Source: UBA1361 sp035647455
Lineage (GTDB): Bacteria > Bacillota_I > Bacilli_A > RFN20 > CAG-826
Reading direction: 5' to 3'
NCBI GenBank assembly: GCA_035647455.1
Contig: DASRNI010000009.1
Location: forward strand, 1-47,999
Length of the DNA stretch: 47,999 nucleotides
Below the pieces are notes generated by a model that was not told where the DNA came from, ran no database searches, and worked only from the letters and a program-made list of their open reading frames with translations. This document shows positions 1-9,170 of this stretch, in pieces. The position numbers and the translations under genes were made by a program. Numbering within the stretch: the first letter of the stretch is position 1; each line of letters begins with the position of its first letter.

Positions 1-323
1 TTTTTCGCTAATGAAAAAACTTGGAAACCACCGGAATCTGTTAATATTGGCCCCGCATAATTCATGAATTTATGTAAACCACCTGCCTTTGCGACGAGTT
101 CCGCGCCAGGACGTAAAGTTAAATGGTATGTATTTGCTAAAATCACACCACTTTTCAGCGCGACTAGTTCTTCTGGCGTTAAAGTTTTAACATTTGCTAA
201 TGTACCAACCGGCATAAACATCGGAATTTCGACTTTTCCGTGTGGTGTATGCAAATAACCATAGCGCGCGCCACTTTGTGCACACGTATGTAATATTTCT
301 AACTTAATTGGACTCTTCTTCAT
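1..323 (-). CDS. tgt: Queuine tRNA-ribosyltransferase, N-terminal part (runs off left edge)
   Basis: Tgt exchanges guanine-34 of GUN-anticodon tRNAs for preQ1 (bacterial type), the key step of queuosine formation. Only the first 107 codons lie in the window. Visible family features are the N-terminal HTPHG segment, the FMPVGTLANVK and NTYHL stretches, and the active-site block TDSGGFQVFSL near residues 95-105, whose Asp is the conserved catalytic/base-binding residue. The ATG at 323 follows an AGGGAG ribosome site at 331-336 that lies inside the end of queT; the two genes overlap by 20 bases, so translation is probably coupled. Pairing with queT and the upstream preQ1 riboswitch supports the call. 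Confidence 0.95.
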   Translation of the reverse strand, partial: MKKSPIKLEILHTCAQSGARYGYLHTPHGKVEIPMFMPVGTLANVKTLTPEELVALKSGVILANTYHLTLRPGAELVAKAGGLHKFMNYAGPILTDSGGFQVFSLAK

Positions 324-813
324 TACCAATCTCCCTTTCACTCATAATTAACTCCATAAACGCATCATTTTTATTTAACAATCTAAATAAAAAGTACCCA
401 AATATTAGCACAATTAGTTCACCAATAAAAACGAAAACCATCGATTCTAAAAGTGGTGCTTCGAGTATATAATGCAGCATTATCCCGATAACAACACCAT
501 TTATGACACTTGGATAAATAATACCCATAAACATTTTGCGTGAATAACTAACTAATAATGCACTTAAAAATGTCGCTAGTGTGCCGAAAAGTAAATCCCA
601 CGGCATCATTGGGCTATGGAGATTTGCAAGAAGACAGCCGAGCGTTAAGCCAATAATAAAATCTTTCCGGAAGTAAACGAGAAAAATAAGCATTTCGGCA
701 ACCCGAAACTGAATTCCTAAAAAGGCACGATCACCAATTATTAACGTTGTTACGTAATAAATCGCCGCAATAAACGCGTTATCCGTTATTTTGCGAACTA
801 ATTTTTTGTTCAT
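304..813 (-). CDS. queT: Queuosine precursor transporter QueT (ECF S-component)
   Basis: A 169-aa, about six-TM membrane protein of the QueT/COG4708 family, the substrate-binding S-component of energy-coupling-factor transporters that import a queuosine precursor. The family block around residues 35-85 is present (FRVAEML, then ANLHSP and PWDLLFGTLATFLSALL). No ECF ATPase or EcfT gene lies nearby, as expected for a group II ECF system sharing a common module. The ATG at 813 has an AAGGAG site five bases upstream that is part of the preQ1-I riboswitch pseudoknot. The next gene is tgt, overlapping by 20 bases. The imported base (preQ1, preQ0 or queuine) cannot be told from sequence; the riboswitch argues for preQ1. 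Confidence 0.9.
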   Translation of the reverse strand: MNKKLVRKITDNAFIAAIYYVTTLIIGDRAFLGIQFRVAEMLIFLVYFRKDFIIGLTLGCLLANLHSPMMPWDLLFGTLATFLSALLVSYSRKMFMGIIYPSVINGVVIGIMLHYILEAPLLESMVFVFIGELIVLIFGYFLFRLLNKNDAFMELIMSEREIGNEEESN

Positions 814-818
814 TTTGA

Positions 819-858
819 CTCCTTGTTTTATTAATGGTGGTTAGGCAAGGAACACCAT
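819..858 (-). promoter_or_regulatory. preQ1-I riboswitch controlling queT-tgt
   Basis: Read on the minus strand, a 6-bp stem ATGGTG/CACCAT (858-853 with 839-834) encloses a TTCCTTG...CTAAC loop. An A-rich tail TTAATAAAACAAGGAG follows. Loop bases CCTTG can pair with tail bases CAAGG (5 bp), giving the H-type pseudoknot of class I preQ1 aptamers. The tail is very close to the known Thermoanaerobacter element. CAAGG is also the Shine-Dalgarno of queT, so ligand binding should hide the ribosome site and block translation. It sits between the gatB stop (864) and the queT start, so no separate terminator is needed. Confidence 0.88.
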
Positions 859-863
859 AATAT

Positions 864-2291
864 TTAATGTTTGTTAATTTCTTCGCGCATTAGTTTACTC
901 GCAAGCGCTGGATTAACTTTTCCTTTTGTTCTTTTCATAACTTGACCGACAAGAAAACCAAATGCACGGTCTTTACCATTTTTAATATCATAAATCGCTT
1001 CCTTATTTTCAGTAAGCACTTCATTAATAACTTCTAAAATAAATGCTTCATCACTCACCTGCAATAAATTAAGTTCTTGCGCTTTTTGTTCAGGGTCTTC
1101 GTTTGTGACGACGATTACATTAAAAAGTTCACGTGCTTGGTTGTTTGAAATCTTATCGCTAGCGATAAGTTCTAAAAGTTTTGCAACATTAGTAATTTTT
1201 AATGCCATTTCATTAATACTAATTCCAGTTTTGTTTAAATACGCACTTATTTCCCCATTGACCCAATGGGCGGCGAGTTTGTAATGTTTCGTTAACTTTG
1301 TTAACTCGTCGTAATAAAGCGCAAGTTCTTTATTACCAACTAAAAGCTTAATGTCATGCGGAGTTAACTTGAATTCGTCTAAATAGCGGGTTCTTTTCAC
1401 AGTTGGTAATTCGGCCATTTCCTTAATTGTCTCTGCAATAAATTTATCGCTAAGCTTAATCGGCACGATATTACCTTCGGGGAAATACTTGTAATCCGCA
1501 TCTTCGCCTTTAAGGCGCATTGACACGCTCTTTCTTAAGTCGTCATCGTAGCGTCTTGTCTCTTCAACGATCGTTTCATTACTATTTAAAAGTTCTGTTT
1601 GGCGGATTATTTCGTAATCAATCACTCTTGCAACATTCGAGATTGAGTTTAAGTTTTTAATTTCAACTTTTACGCCAAACTCCTTTGTCCCTACTGGGCG
1701 TAAAGAGATGTTTACATCACAGCGGAGCGAACCTTCTTCCATTTTCCCGTCACTTATATCTAAATATGTAACAATTTCACGAATCATTTCGATAAATTCG
1801 CTTGCTTCTTCCCCGCTGCGTAAATCCGGTTTTGTGACAATTTCAATTAATGGCACCCCAGCACGATTAAAATCGACAAGTGTTTCATCATCAAGATGAA
1901 TCTGCTTCGCTGTATCTTCTTCTAAATGAATCCGTTCGATGTTAATTACTTGCGAACTATCATTCGTGGTAATTGTTAAGTGCCCATTTTTACCAATTGG
2001 ACGCCGGTCTTGTGTGATTTGATAACCTTTTGGTAAATCACTATAAAAATAGTTTTTGCGATCGAAATGAAGTTCATTATCAATTTCCATATTTAAAGCA
2101 TGCGCTAGCATAATTGCATTTTGCACAGCTTTTTTGTTAATCCGCGGAAAGCTACCGCTATAACCAAGGTCGGTTGCCGTTACATGAGTATTTGGTATTT
2201 CGTCAAACGTTACTGCACTTCGTGAAAACATTTTTGTTTTTGTTTTTAAGGCAACGTGCAGTTCTAAGCCAATAATTGCTTCGTATTTCAT
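864..2291 (-). CDS. gatB: Asp-tRNA(Asn)/Glu-tRNA(Gln) amidotransferase subunit B
   Basis: GatB of the GatCAB amidotransferase activates Glu-tRNA(Gln) (or Asp-tRNA(Asn)) by phosphorylation and receives ammonia from GatA. The N-terminal kinase-like domain shows IIGLELHV at the start, then YSDLPKGYQITQ and GSLRCDVNISLR; the C-terminal YqeY-like tail domain ends with KVNPALASKLMREEI. I place the start at ATG 2291 (475 aa) because AGGGTGGG lies 7 bases upstream; an upstream in-frame GTG at 2303 is less likely. It overlaps the end of gatA by 4 bases. Because asnS is present in this window, the complex is more likely needed for Gln-tRNA than for Asn-tRNA; absence of glnS cannot be judged here. Confidence 0.96.
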   Translation of the reverse strand: MKYEAIIGLELHVALKTKTKMFSRSAVTFDEIPNTHVTATDLGYSGSFPRINKKAVQNAIMLAHALNMEIDNELHFDRKNYFYSDLPKGYQITQDRRPIGKNGHLTITTNDSSQVINIERIHLEEDTAKQIHLDDETLVDFNRAGVPLIEIVTKPDLRSGEEASEFIEMIREIVTYLDISDGKMEEGSLRCDVNISLRPVGTKEFGVKVEIKNLNSISNVARVIDYEIIRQTELLNSNETIVEETRRYDDDLRKSVSMRLKGEDADYKYFPEGNIVPIKLSDKFIAETIKEMAELPTVKRTRYLDEFKLTPHDIKLLVGNKELALYYDELTKLTKHYKLAAHWVNGEISAYLNKTGISINEMALKITNVAKLLELIASDKISNNQARELFNVIVVTNEDPEQKAQELNLLQVSDEAFILEVINEVLTENKEAIYDIKNGKDRAFGFLVGQVMKRTKGKVNPALASKLMREEINKH

Positions 2292-3712
2292 AAGTTTTCC
2301 CACCCTACATGTAAATTATAAAGTCCAGTAATCTCTTCAATATTCCATGCTGCACTTAAAAGTGCGGCATCACTATTCACTGGTCCGGTTAAATTAATAC
2401 CAATTGGTAAATTATCTGTTAAAAGTAGTGGAACAGTGATTGACGGATAGCCGCCAAAGTTCGCAATTGCTAAGTGATTTTCGATTACTTCTGTACCATT
2501 TTCACTTTTATCATTAACTTTTGGAGCAACGCTCGGTGCCGATGGGGCAATAATGAAATCATAATTTTCGAAAATTTTGTTAATTGCCGTAACGATTAAA
2601 CCACGGGCCTTCTGTGCATTTTTATAATACGCCTCGTAATTTTCACGGCGTAAAACAAATTCGCCAATTAAGAAACGTATCTTTGCTTGACGACCGATGT
2701 TTTCACTGCGCGTTTTCGTAATTATTTCTTCATAGCTTTCGCCCTGGCTACGTTCGCCAAATGTAATTCCGGTTAAATTGGCGTTACTACTCGTTGCTTC
2801 TGCACAACTTAAAATAAGATATGTTGGGTAAATTGCTTCAAGTAGTTTTTCATCAAAATCAACGTAACTTATCACCGCGCCTTTAGCTTCTAACTCTTTT
2901 AGTAAAGTTTTAAAACGCGCTAATAAGGCTTTATTTTTATAAAGTGCTAAAAGCGGCTTAATCACCGCAATTCGTGCACCTTTCAGATCATTTGTGATGT
3001 TTTCAATGTTGTCACTACTATCTTTTTGTTCTTGTGTAACATTTAGTAAAAGGGCAGCGTCACTTACTGAACGCGTAAAGAAGCCAAGATGATCAAAAGT
3101 TGGCATAAAAGAGAAAAGACCCTCACGATTAACTTTACCCCACGTCGGTTTAAAGCCAACAAGGCCAGTATAGCTTGCTGGTTTACGGATCGAATCACCA
3201 GTATCACTACCAAGGGCAAACGGAACATAACCACTAGCAACACCACTAGCGCTACCACTACTGCTACCACCAACAATTAACTCCTTATTTTTATCATACG
3301 GATTAAAAGTTACACCTTTATGACCTGTCGTTCCCCGTCCCCCCATACTTAATTCATCAAGTGTTGTTTTGGCAACGGGAATCGCCTTATGTTTGCGTAG
3401 TTTCTTAATAACTGCCGCATCAAAGGGCGTAATAAAGTTTTTAAGTATTTTGGAACTACCACTTGTAACGTAATCTTTAACGGCGATATTGTCTTTAACT
3501 AAAAATGGGATGCCCCATAGTAAGTTTCCTTCTTCAACAGGGCCAATTTCTTTGGCGGCGAGCCGTGCTTCATCGTACATTGTTGCTTCAAGAATATTGT
3601 TTTCATCGTTACTTAACGCACTAATGACATCTTCAATTACTTGGAGCGGAGTAACTGTACCGCTAACGTAAAGGGCGTGAAGTTCACCAATTGTCATATT
3701 TAAGTAATTCAT
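2288..3712 (-). CDS. gatA: Asp-tRNA(Asn)/Glu-tRNA(Gln) amidotransferase subunit A
   Basis: The 474-aa glutaminase subunit of GatCAB, from the amidase-signature family. The Ser-cisSer-Lys triad is visible: Lys73 in LVKDNI, the Gly/Ser-rich block GGSSSGSASG at 148-157, and the nucleophile Ser174 in DTGDSIRKPAS. The residue just before the nucleophile is Asp instead of the usual Gly (DTGGS in most GatA); from memory some mollicute GatA proteins share this. The start ATG at 3712 overlaps the gatC stop by one base (TAATG), so the two are translationally coupled. Length and the order gatC-gatA-gatB are standard. Confidence 0.97.
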   Translation of the reverse strand: MNYLNMTIGELHALYVSGTVTPLQVIEDVISALSNDENNILEATMYDEARLAAKEIGPVEEGNLLWGIPFLVKDNIAVKDYVTSGSSKILKNFITPFDAAVIKKLRKHKAIPVAKTTLDELSMGGRGTTGHKGVTFNPYDKNKELIVGGSSSGSASGVASGYVPFALGSDTGDSIRKPASYTGLVGFKPTWGKVNREGLFSFMPTFDHLGFFTRSVSDAALLLNVTQEQKDSSDNIENITNDLKGARIAVIKPLLALYKNKALLARFKTLLKELEAKGAVISYVDFDEKLLEAIYPTYLILSCAEATSSNANLTGITFGERSQGESYEEIITKTRSENIGRQAKIRFLIGEFVLRRENYEAYYKNAQKARGLIVTAINKIFENYDFIIAPSAPSVAPKVNDKSENGTEVIENHLAIANFGGYPSITVPLLLTDNLPIGINLTGPVNSDAALLSAAWNIEEITGLYNLHVGWENL

Positions 3713-3999
3713 TATTTAACCACCTTTGGCAGCGTAATATAATTATCTTTAGTGTTTTCAGTGTTTAGTTTAATATCAACATAAAGTTTTTCGTTAACTT
3801 CATCTTCTTCAAGTTCACTCGTCATTACGGGAAACGGAAAAATTAATGGTTCCGCTGTTTTTAAGGCGGGTAAAGCGTCATAAACTTTTGTTAGATTAAG
3901 GAAATAAGCAAAATCTTCCGTAAATTGTTCCAGCTCCGCATCACTAAGTTCTAAGTGTAAGCTTTTGGCAAGTTTTTCATAATCAACTTTATTTTTCAT
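3712..3999 (-). CDS. gatC: Asp-tRNA(Asn)/Glu-tRNA(Gln) amidotransferase subunit C
   Basis: A small subunit (95 aa from ATG 3999) that wraps between GatA and GatB and stabilises the complex. The helical N-terminus (KLAKSLHLELSDAELEQF) and the short acidic linker with TAEPLIFPFP are typical of GatC, although the family is short and variable, so the call leans on position directly before gatA. AAGGAG lies 10 bases upstream of ATG 3999; an in-frame GTG at 4005 sits only 4 bases from the same site and is less likely. The gene overlaps the end of ligA. Confidence 0.92.
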   Translation of the reverse strand: MKNKVDYEKLAKSLHLELSDAELEQFTEDFAYFLNLTKVYDALPALKTAEPLIFPFPVMTSELEEDEVNEKLYVDIKLNTENTKDNYITLPKVVK

Positions 4000-5998
4000 C
4001 TTCACTTTGCTCCTTCGTTAATAATTCAAGAAACTCTTGTTCGTTTATTATTTTAACATTAAGTTCAGTTGCTCGTTTAAATTTTGAGCCGGCATCAGCA
4101 CCCGCTATAAGTAAATCAGTGTTTTTACTAACACTGCCGGTAACTTTCGCTCCGCGTTCTTCAAGAAGTTTTGTCGCGTCACGACGATTTAATTCATAAA
4201 GTGTGCCGGTAAGAACAATTGTCTTATTATGAAAGTATGAATTAACATCGATAAACTTCCCTAAGTACTTAAAGTTAACTTGCGCTTCACTTAAGGCACT
4301 TAGAAGTATTTCTGTTCTTTCACTACTAAAAAATTCAACAAGCGCTGCACTAGCAATCGGTCCAATATCACGTAGTTTCATAAAGTCTTCGGCATTTTTC
4401 GTCTTAATTGAATCTAAATCCGAAAAGCTACTCGCGATTATTTTGCTTGTTTTTTCGCCAATTTCTTTAATTCCAAAACCAAAAAGTAACCGTTCAACGG
4501 AATTGTTTTTACTTGTTTCAATCGCTTCAAGTAATTTACTAACCGAGCGCTCACCAAACCCTTCAATTGTTAGTAACTCGTCCCGCTTTGTGTGCAAATC
4601 GTATAAATCACTAATATCTTTAATTAAATCATGCTCAAAAAGTATTTCCACAACCCGTTCACCAAGGCCTTCAATATCCATCGCGCCTTTACTCGCAAAA
4701 TGAATTAGTTTTTCAATATTGCGGGCTGGGCAACTTTCATTTAAACAAAAATGTAATGGTTCTTTATAAGTTAAAGGTGTGCCGCATTTTGGACATTCGT
4801 CAATCATAACAAACGCTTTTTCTTCGCCAGTCCGTTTTAGAACATTTGGCTTAATAACTTCGGGAATAATATCACCGGCTTTTCTTAAAAATACATAATC
4901 ACCAATTTTTAAGTCGCGTTCCTTAATAAAACTTTCATTATGTAATGTGGCTCTTTGGACTTTTGATCCGGCAATGAAGACTTGTTCTAGTTGTGCGTTC
5001 GGGGTGATTTTACCCGTGCGACCAACAGTAAAGAAAATATCTTCCAAGCGTGTTTCTACTTCGTCTGGAGGAAACTTAAAGGCAATCGCCCAGCGTGGTG
5101 TTTTTGCAGTATAGCCAAGTTCATCATAAAGTGCGAAATCATTAACCTTAACAACAATTCCATCAATTTCATACGGTAAATCGTAGCGATTTTCACTTAA
5201 CTCGGAAATATAAGTAATGACATCTTCAATATGATCAAAGACTTTTGTTTTATCGTTCACAAGAAAACCTTGTTCTTTTAAAAATGCTAAAGATGCAAAA
5301 TGGTTCATAATGTTTAGCTCTGTTGCGTTCGGTACGTAGTACCAAAATGCCTCAAGTTTACGGCTCACTGCTACTTTAGAATCAAGTTGCCGCATTGAAC
5401 CAGCCGCAGCGTTACGTGGATTTGCAAATAACTGTTCGCCGCTAAGTTCACGCGCTTCATTAAGTTTTAGCCATGATTCTTTTGGCATGAAAACTTCACC
5501 ACGCACTTCAAAGTCACGTTTTTCTGCTACTTTTAAAGGGACAGAACGAATTGTAATTAAATTATTCGTAACATCTTCACCAACTTCACCATCACCGCGC
5601 GTTGCCGCATACTTTAGCTCACCGTTTTCGTACTTTATACTTAAAGCGAGTCCATCAATTTTAAGTTCGACCGCATAACTCATTTCTGTTTCCCCAGTTA
5701 ATTGTTTAACACGCCGGTCAAACTGACGTAAATCATCATCATTAAAAGCATTAGCAAGGGAAAGCATCATTCTTTCATGGGTAATCTTTTTAAATTCCGT
5801 CGCTACTTCGCCACCAACACGTTTTGAAGGACTAAGCGGATCATCTAAATCTGGATGCTTTGCTTCGAGAAAGATTAATTCTTGCATCAATTGATCAAAA
5901 GCTGCGTCACTAATCGAAGAGTCATTTAAAACATAATACTCGTAATTATAACGATTTAGTAAATCTCTTAACTCAATAATTCGTGCTTTTTCATTCAT
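3989..5998 (-). CDS. ligA: NAD-dependent DNA ligase LigA
   Basis: Seals nicks in replication and repair using NAD+. From ATG 5998 (669 aa) the domains run: Ia NMN-binding (YNYEYY), adenylation domain with the adenylated Lys113 in ELKIDG, OB fold, four-Cys zinc finger (CPKCG...CLNESCPARN), helix-hairpin-helix repeats (IEGLGERV, IEGFGERS, LFGFGIKEIG), and a C-terminal BRCT domain starting at NKTIVLTGTL. An in-frame GTG at 6004 is an alternative start; AAAGGA upstream serves either. The 5' end overlaps the pcrA stop, and pcrA-ligA-gatC is a common Bacilli order. Confidence 0.98.
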   Translation of the reverse strand: MNEKARIIELRDLLNRYNYEYYVLNDSSISDAAFDQLMQELIFLEAKHPDLDDPLSPSKRVGGEVATEFKKITHERMMLSLANAFNDDDLRQFDRRVKQLTGETEMSYAVELKIDGLALSIKYENGELKYAATRGDGEVGEDVTNNLITIRSVPLKVAEKRDFEVRGEVFMPKESWLKLNEARELSGEQLFANPRNAAAGSMRQLDSKVAVSRKLEAFWYYVPNATELNIMNHFASLAFLKEQGFLVNDKTKVFDHIEDVITYISELSENRYDLPYEIDGIVVKVNDFALYDELGYTAKTPRWAIAFKFPPDEVETRLEDIFFTVGRTGKITPNAQLEQVFIAGSKVQRATLHNESFIKERDLKIGDYVFLRKAGDIIPEVIKPNVLKRTGEEKAFVMIDECPKCGTPLTYKEPLHFCLNESCPARNIEKLIHFASKGAMDIEGLGERVVEILFEHDLIKDISDLYDLHTKRDELLTIEGFGERSVSKLLEAIETSKNNSVERLLFGFGIKEIGEKTSKIIASSFSDLDSIKTKNAEDFMKLRDIGPIASAALVEFFSSERTEILLSALSEAQVNFKYLGKFIDVNSYFHNKTIVLTGTLYELNRRDATKLLEERGAKVTGSVSKNTDLLIAGADAGSKFKRATELNVKIINEQEFLELLTKEQSEDEK

Positions 5999-8198
5999 CG
6001 TCACTTTTTCCTTTGCTTAGTGAAGGGTGTGTTGCCACAAGTCGTTTTAATCCGTGTTTATCAAAGTTAATATTAACGATTGTTTGTGAAGGGAAAATAG
6101 CAACAACAACACCACTACCAAATGTTTTATGATACACAACATCATTAACCATATATGGGAAATCTTCTTCGTAATCATAATCAGCGTCTTCTTCATAATA
6201 ACTAGGTCCTGATGTTCGACTCCGTGTTTGTTTACTATAGACTGGTACTCCATACCTTTCATCGTAACGCTTAAATTCCGGGAGTTTAAGTCCTGCTTCA
6301 CGAATAAAGCGGGACATGCTGCCTGTTGTTTCCGTCACAAAGTTATACTGTGTCGTTGTCGTCACATAAAGGCGCTTACGGGCGCGTGTGAAAGCGACAT
6401 AACAAAGCCGCCTTTCTTCTTCAAGCGCCTTTTCACCACCTTCAAGCATTGCTCGTTGGTTCGGGAAAACACCATCATTAAGTCCGGCAACAAAAACATA
6501 ATCATATTCTAGACCTTTCGCCATATGAACAGTCATCAGCGTAATATACTCACCGCTTTGTACTTCGTCTTGTGCACTTAGCAATGCGGTATTTTCAAGA
6601 TAATCTTGCAGCGTAGCACTAGAATCCTTTTCAAGAAAATCGCTTAAATCGCGTAATAAAGTATGGACGTTATCACGCATTGCTTCTTGTTTTTCTTCGT
6701 CTTTTTCACTATCAACAAAGTCAAAATAGCCGACTTTTGTGATGTATTCATTCATTAATGGATGGATTTTATATTTCTCGTTTGTTAATTTTTCACGGGT
6801 AGCATTAATTACATCAACAAGGTTTTGTAGAGCAAGGTAAGGGCGCGCAGCGAGTGGTAAATCTTCAACGCTTTCAATTACTTCTAAAAGGGAAAGTTCG
6901 TTTTGTAAGGCCGCGATTTTAATTGTATCAAGGGCGACTTTCCCGATTCCCCGGCGGGGAACGTTACAAATACGTTCAAATGAAACATCATCACGACTAT
7001 TAAGTAATAAGCGCATATACGCTAGAACATCTTTAACTTCACGACGTTGGTAAAACTTTATACCACCGTAAATACGGTAGGGAATATTGTTACGGACAAA
7101 AAACTTTTCAAATGGGAGCGTTAAATGATTGGCCCGCATTAAAATAACAACATCACGTAAGTTAAAACCAATTTTATTCATTTGAAGTAAATTAATTTGC
7201 CGATAAATCCATGCCGCTTCACCGTCACTAGTGCTTAAACGATAAAGTGTCACCGGTTCGCCGTCGCCGTTATCAGTTTCAAGATTTTTCTTAACACGGT
7301 TTTTATTAAAGCTAATTAAACGGTTAGCGGCATTTAAAATATGTTGCGTAGAACGGTAATTTTTATCTAAAATAATCGTTTCCGTATCAAACTCCTTAGC
7401 AAAATCTAAAATAATCTTTTCATTCGCACCACGCCACGTATAAATTGTTTGATCAGGGTCACCAACAACATAAAGGCTTGCGTCTTCACGTAAGAAAAGT
7501 TTTAAAAAGCGATACTGAACATCGTTTGTATCTTGAAATTCGTCAACAAGTAAATGATCAAACTTATCGCGCCAACGACTTCTTACTTTTGGAAATTCTT
7601 CAAGTATTTTAATCGTTAAATTGAGCAAGTCATCAAAATCAAGTGCCCCTGACTTAGCTTTTCTGTCTTCATAATCTTGCCAAATCGCAATTAACTCTTT
7701 CTCATTAAACGCGCCACCTTTTCGTGGTTTCATCTCGCTAACTGCTTTTCCGTCACCTTTATGTTTTCTAATATAATAAATTGCGGATTTCGAAACATCA
7801 CCACGCCGCTCATGACCACGATCAACACATATATTACGAATTAACGTGAGCGTATCTTCGTCGTCATAAATAATAAAGCCGGGTGTGAAGTTAAGATTAT
7901 GAATTTCCGAGCGTAAAAAACGCACACCAAAAGCATGGAATGTTGAAAGCCGTGTCTTTGTGTTATTTTCATCGAGTACACTTTTAACACGGGAAAACAT
8001 TTCCTGAGCGGCTTTGTTTGTAAACGTAAATGCGACAATTCGATCACTTGGAACACCAATTTCTTCAACTAAGTAAATAATGCGTTCAGTAAGAACACGC
8101 GTTTTCCCACTGCCAGCACCTGCGATAACACGCACAAATTGTTTATTTGTTGTGACAGCTTTGATCTGAGCTTCATTAAGGTTTTCTAGTCTTGACAT
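5991..8198 (-). CDS. pcrA: ATP-dependent DNA helicase PcrA/UvrD
   Basis: An SF1A 3'-5' helicase of 735 aa used in repair, rolling-circle replication and removal of RNA polymerase or recombinase from DNA. The motifs are clear: LNEAQIKAV (Q motif), AGAGSGKT (Walker A, Lys32), TFTNKAAQEM, DEFQDTN (Walker B), GDPDQTIYTWRGA, YRSTQ, LMTVHMAKGLEYD, and LCYVAFTRARK. The C-terminus carries a Tudor-like tail with VYHKTFGSGVVVAI. I choose ATG 8198 over TTG 8201; neither has a Shine-Dalgarno, and an extended -10 lies only 8 bases upstream, so the message is probably leaderless. It is first gene of the ligA-gatCAB-queT-tgt run. Confidence 0.98.
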   Translation of the reverse strand: MSRLENLNEAQIKAVTTNKQFVRVIAGAGSGKTRVLTERIIYLVEEIGVPSDRIVAFTFTNKAAQEMFSRVKSVLDENNTKTRLSTFHAFGVRFLRSEIHNLNFTPGFIIYDDEDTLTLIRNICVDRGHERRGDVSKSAIYYIRKHKGDGKAVSEMKPRKGGAFNEKELIAIWQDYEDRKAKSGALDFDDLLNLTIKILEEFPKVRSRWRDKFDHLLVDEFQDTNDVQYRFLKLFLREDASLYVVGDPDQTIYTWRGANEKIILDFAKEFDTETIILDKNYRSTQHILNAANRLISFNKNRVKKNLETDNGDGEPVTLYRLSTSDGEAAWIYRQINLLQMNKIGFNLRDVVILMRANHLTLPFEKFFVRNNIPYRIYGGIKFYQRREVKDVLAYMRLLLNSRDDVSFERICNVPRRGIGKVALDTIKIAALQNELSLLEVIESVEDLPLAARPYLALQNLVDVINATREKLTNEKYKIHPLMNEYITKVGYFDFVDSEKDEEKQEAMRDNVHTLLRDLSDFLEKDSSATLQDYLENTALLSAQDEVQSGEYITLMTVHMAKGLEYDYVFVAGLNDGVFPNQRAMLEGGEKALEEERRLCYVAFTRARKRLYVTTTTQYNFVTETTGSMSRFIREAGLKLPEFKRYDERYGVPVYSKQTRSRTSGPSYYEEDADYDYEEDFPYMVNDVVYHKTFGSGVVVAIFPSQTIVNINFDKHGLKRLVATHPSLSKGKSDDE

Positions 8199-8206
8199 CA
8201 ACTCAT

Positions 8207-8212
8207 ATTATA
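8207..8212 (-). promoter_or_regulatory. Extended -10 of pcrA (leaderless)
   Basis: TATAAT on the minus strand preceded by TGT gives an extended -10. No convincing -35 is seen. Eight bases separate it from the ATG at 8198, so transcription should begin almost at the start codon. Confidence 0.7.
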
Positions 8213-8258
8213 ACATAATATGCAGTGACTTTCGCATGTTAAAACGTAGTTTTTGTGG

Positions 8259-8264
8259 TAAACT
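8259..8264 (+). promoter_or_regulatory. Extended -10 of the YybS-like gene (leaderless)
   Basis: TGGTAAACT, an extended -10 with hexamer TAAACT, lies exactly six bases before ATG 8271. There is no Shine-Dalgarno. It faces away from the pcrA promoter about 50 bp off. Confidence 0.55.
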
Positions 8265-8270
8265 TTGTTT

Positions 8271-9170
8271 ATGCATGAAGAACAATTTTCATACGTTCAT
8301 AAACTTGTTTTAACTGCCTTGATGGCTGCAATTAACATTGTTTTTGTTGTTCTCAACATTTACGTACCTGTACTTGGTTTAGCGCTTGTACTCTTTTTAC
8401 CGATTGCGAGTGTGATTGTCGCTTTAAAGGTCGAGTTACGGTTTTATCCAATCTACTTTGTCACAACACTTGTTCTTTCTTTTGCCCTTAGTTTTGGGCA
8501 AATTGACACAACGCTCTTTCTTGTTTTACCTTCACTAATTATCGGACTAACGATTGGGACGCTGTTACGACTCAATGTTAAAGATATTTATACACTTCTC
8601 ATCGTTAGTGCTGTCACTTTTTTATTGATGCTTTTAACGATTCCGCTTATTAACTTGCTGCTCGAAGTTGATTTCGTCGCAACATTTTTACTCTTTTTAG
8701 GGCTTAGTTCAAAACCGTATGGTGTTGTTATTTTCCCCGCATTAATGGCAATGTTTAGCTTAGCGCAAACAGTGCTCATTCTTTATATCGTTAAGTTTAG
8801 TCGCTTTTTCTTGAGTTTTCCGATTAACGAAGAGTTTGCACCATATGCACCACTAGTTGCTCTATTACTCGCAGCGCTTAGTTTTGGTCTCTACTTTATT
8901 TATGAGCCAATCGCGCTTGTTTTAGTGTTATATAGTTTAGTTATCGTCCTTTATATTTTGATTACTTTTTATGAAAAAGCGCTCAAAACCGGTCTAATTG
9001 TAACTATCGCTGCCGTAATGATTACACTCTTTTTGATTACGATTTTTGAATCACTAACATCACTACCTTTTTATCTTGCCTTTAACATTATGTTTGTCTT
9101 GATTGTTATTACACACTATTTGTGGTTATATATAGATATAAAACTTGGAAAGGAAAAAGACGATGGGTGA
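8271..9170 (+). CDS. Multi-pass membrane protein, YybS/DUF2232-like
   Basis: A very hydrophobic 299-aa protein with roughly eight to nine transmembrane segments, a short hydrophilic N-terminus and a charged C-terminus (KLGKEKDDG). Size, topology and the N-terminal ALMAAINIVF segment resemble the DUF2232/YybS family, whose fold recalls ECF S-components; YybS usually sits beside gdpP, which is elsewhere in this window. The match is by general character, not by decisive motif. Start is ATG 8271; an upstream TTG at 8265 is inside the presumed 5' end of the message. It overlaps the next gene by 8 bases, and the three plus-strand genes here look like one operon. Confidence 0.6.
   Translation: MHEEQFSYVHKLVLTALMAAINIVFVVLNIYVPVLGLALVLFLPIASVIVALKVELRFYPIYFVTTLVLSFALSFGQIDTTLFLVLPSLIIGLTIGTLLRLNVKDIYTLLIVSAVTFLLMLLTIPLINLLLEVDFVATFLLFLGLSSKPYGVVIFPALMAMFSLAQTVLILYIVKFSRFFLSFPINEEFAPYAPLVALLLAALSFGLYFIYEPIALVLVLYSLVIVLYILITFYEKALKTGLIVTIAAVMITLFLITIFESLTSLPFYLAFNIMFVLIVITHYLWLYIDIKLGKEKDDG

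Noticed and set aside
64..258. Plus-strand 64-aa frame at the left edge
   Set aside because: It is antisense to the clear tgt coding region on the minus strand.
3230..3280. Short repeated ACCACTA/GCTACCAC pattern looking like a microsatellite or CRISPR-like repeat
   Set aside because: It is the codon pattern of the Gly/Ser-rich amidase signature of gatA.
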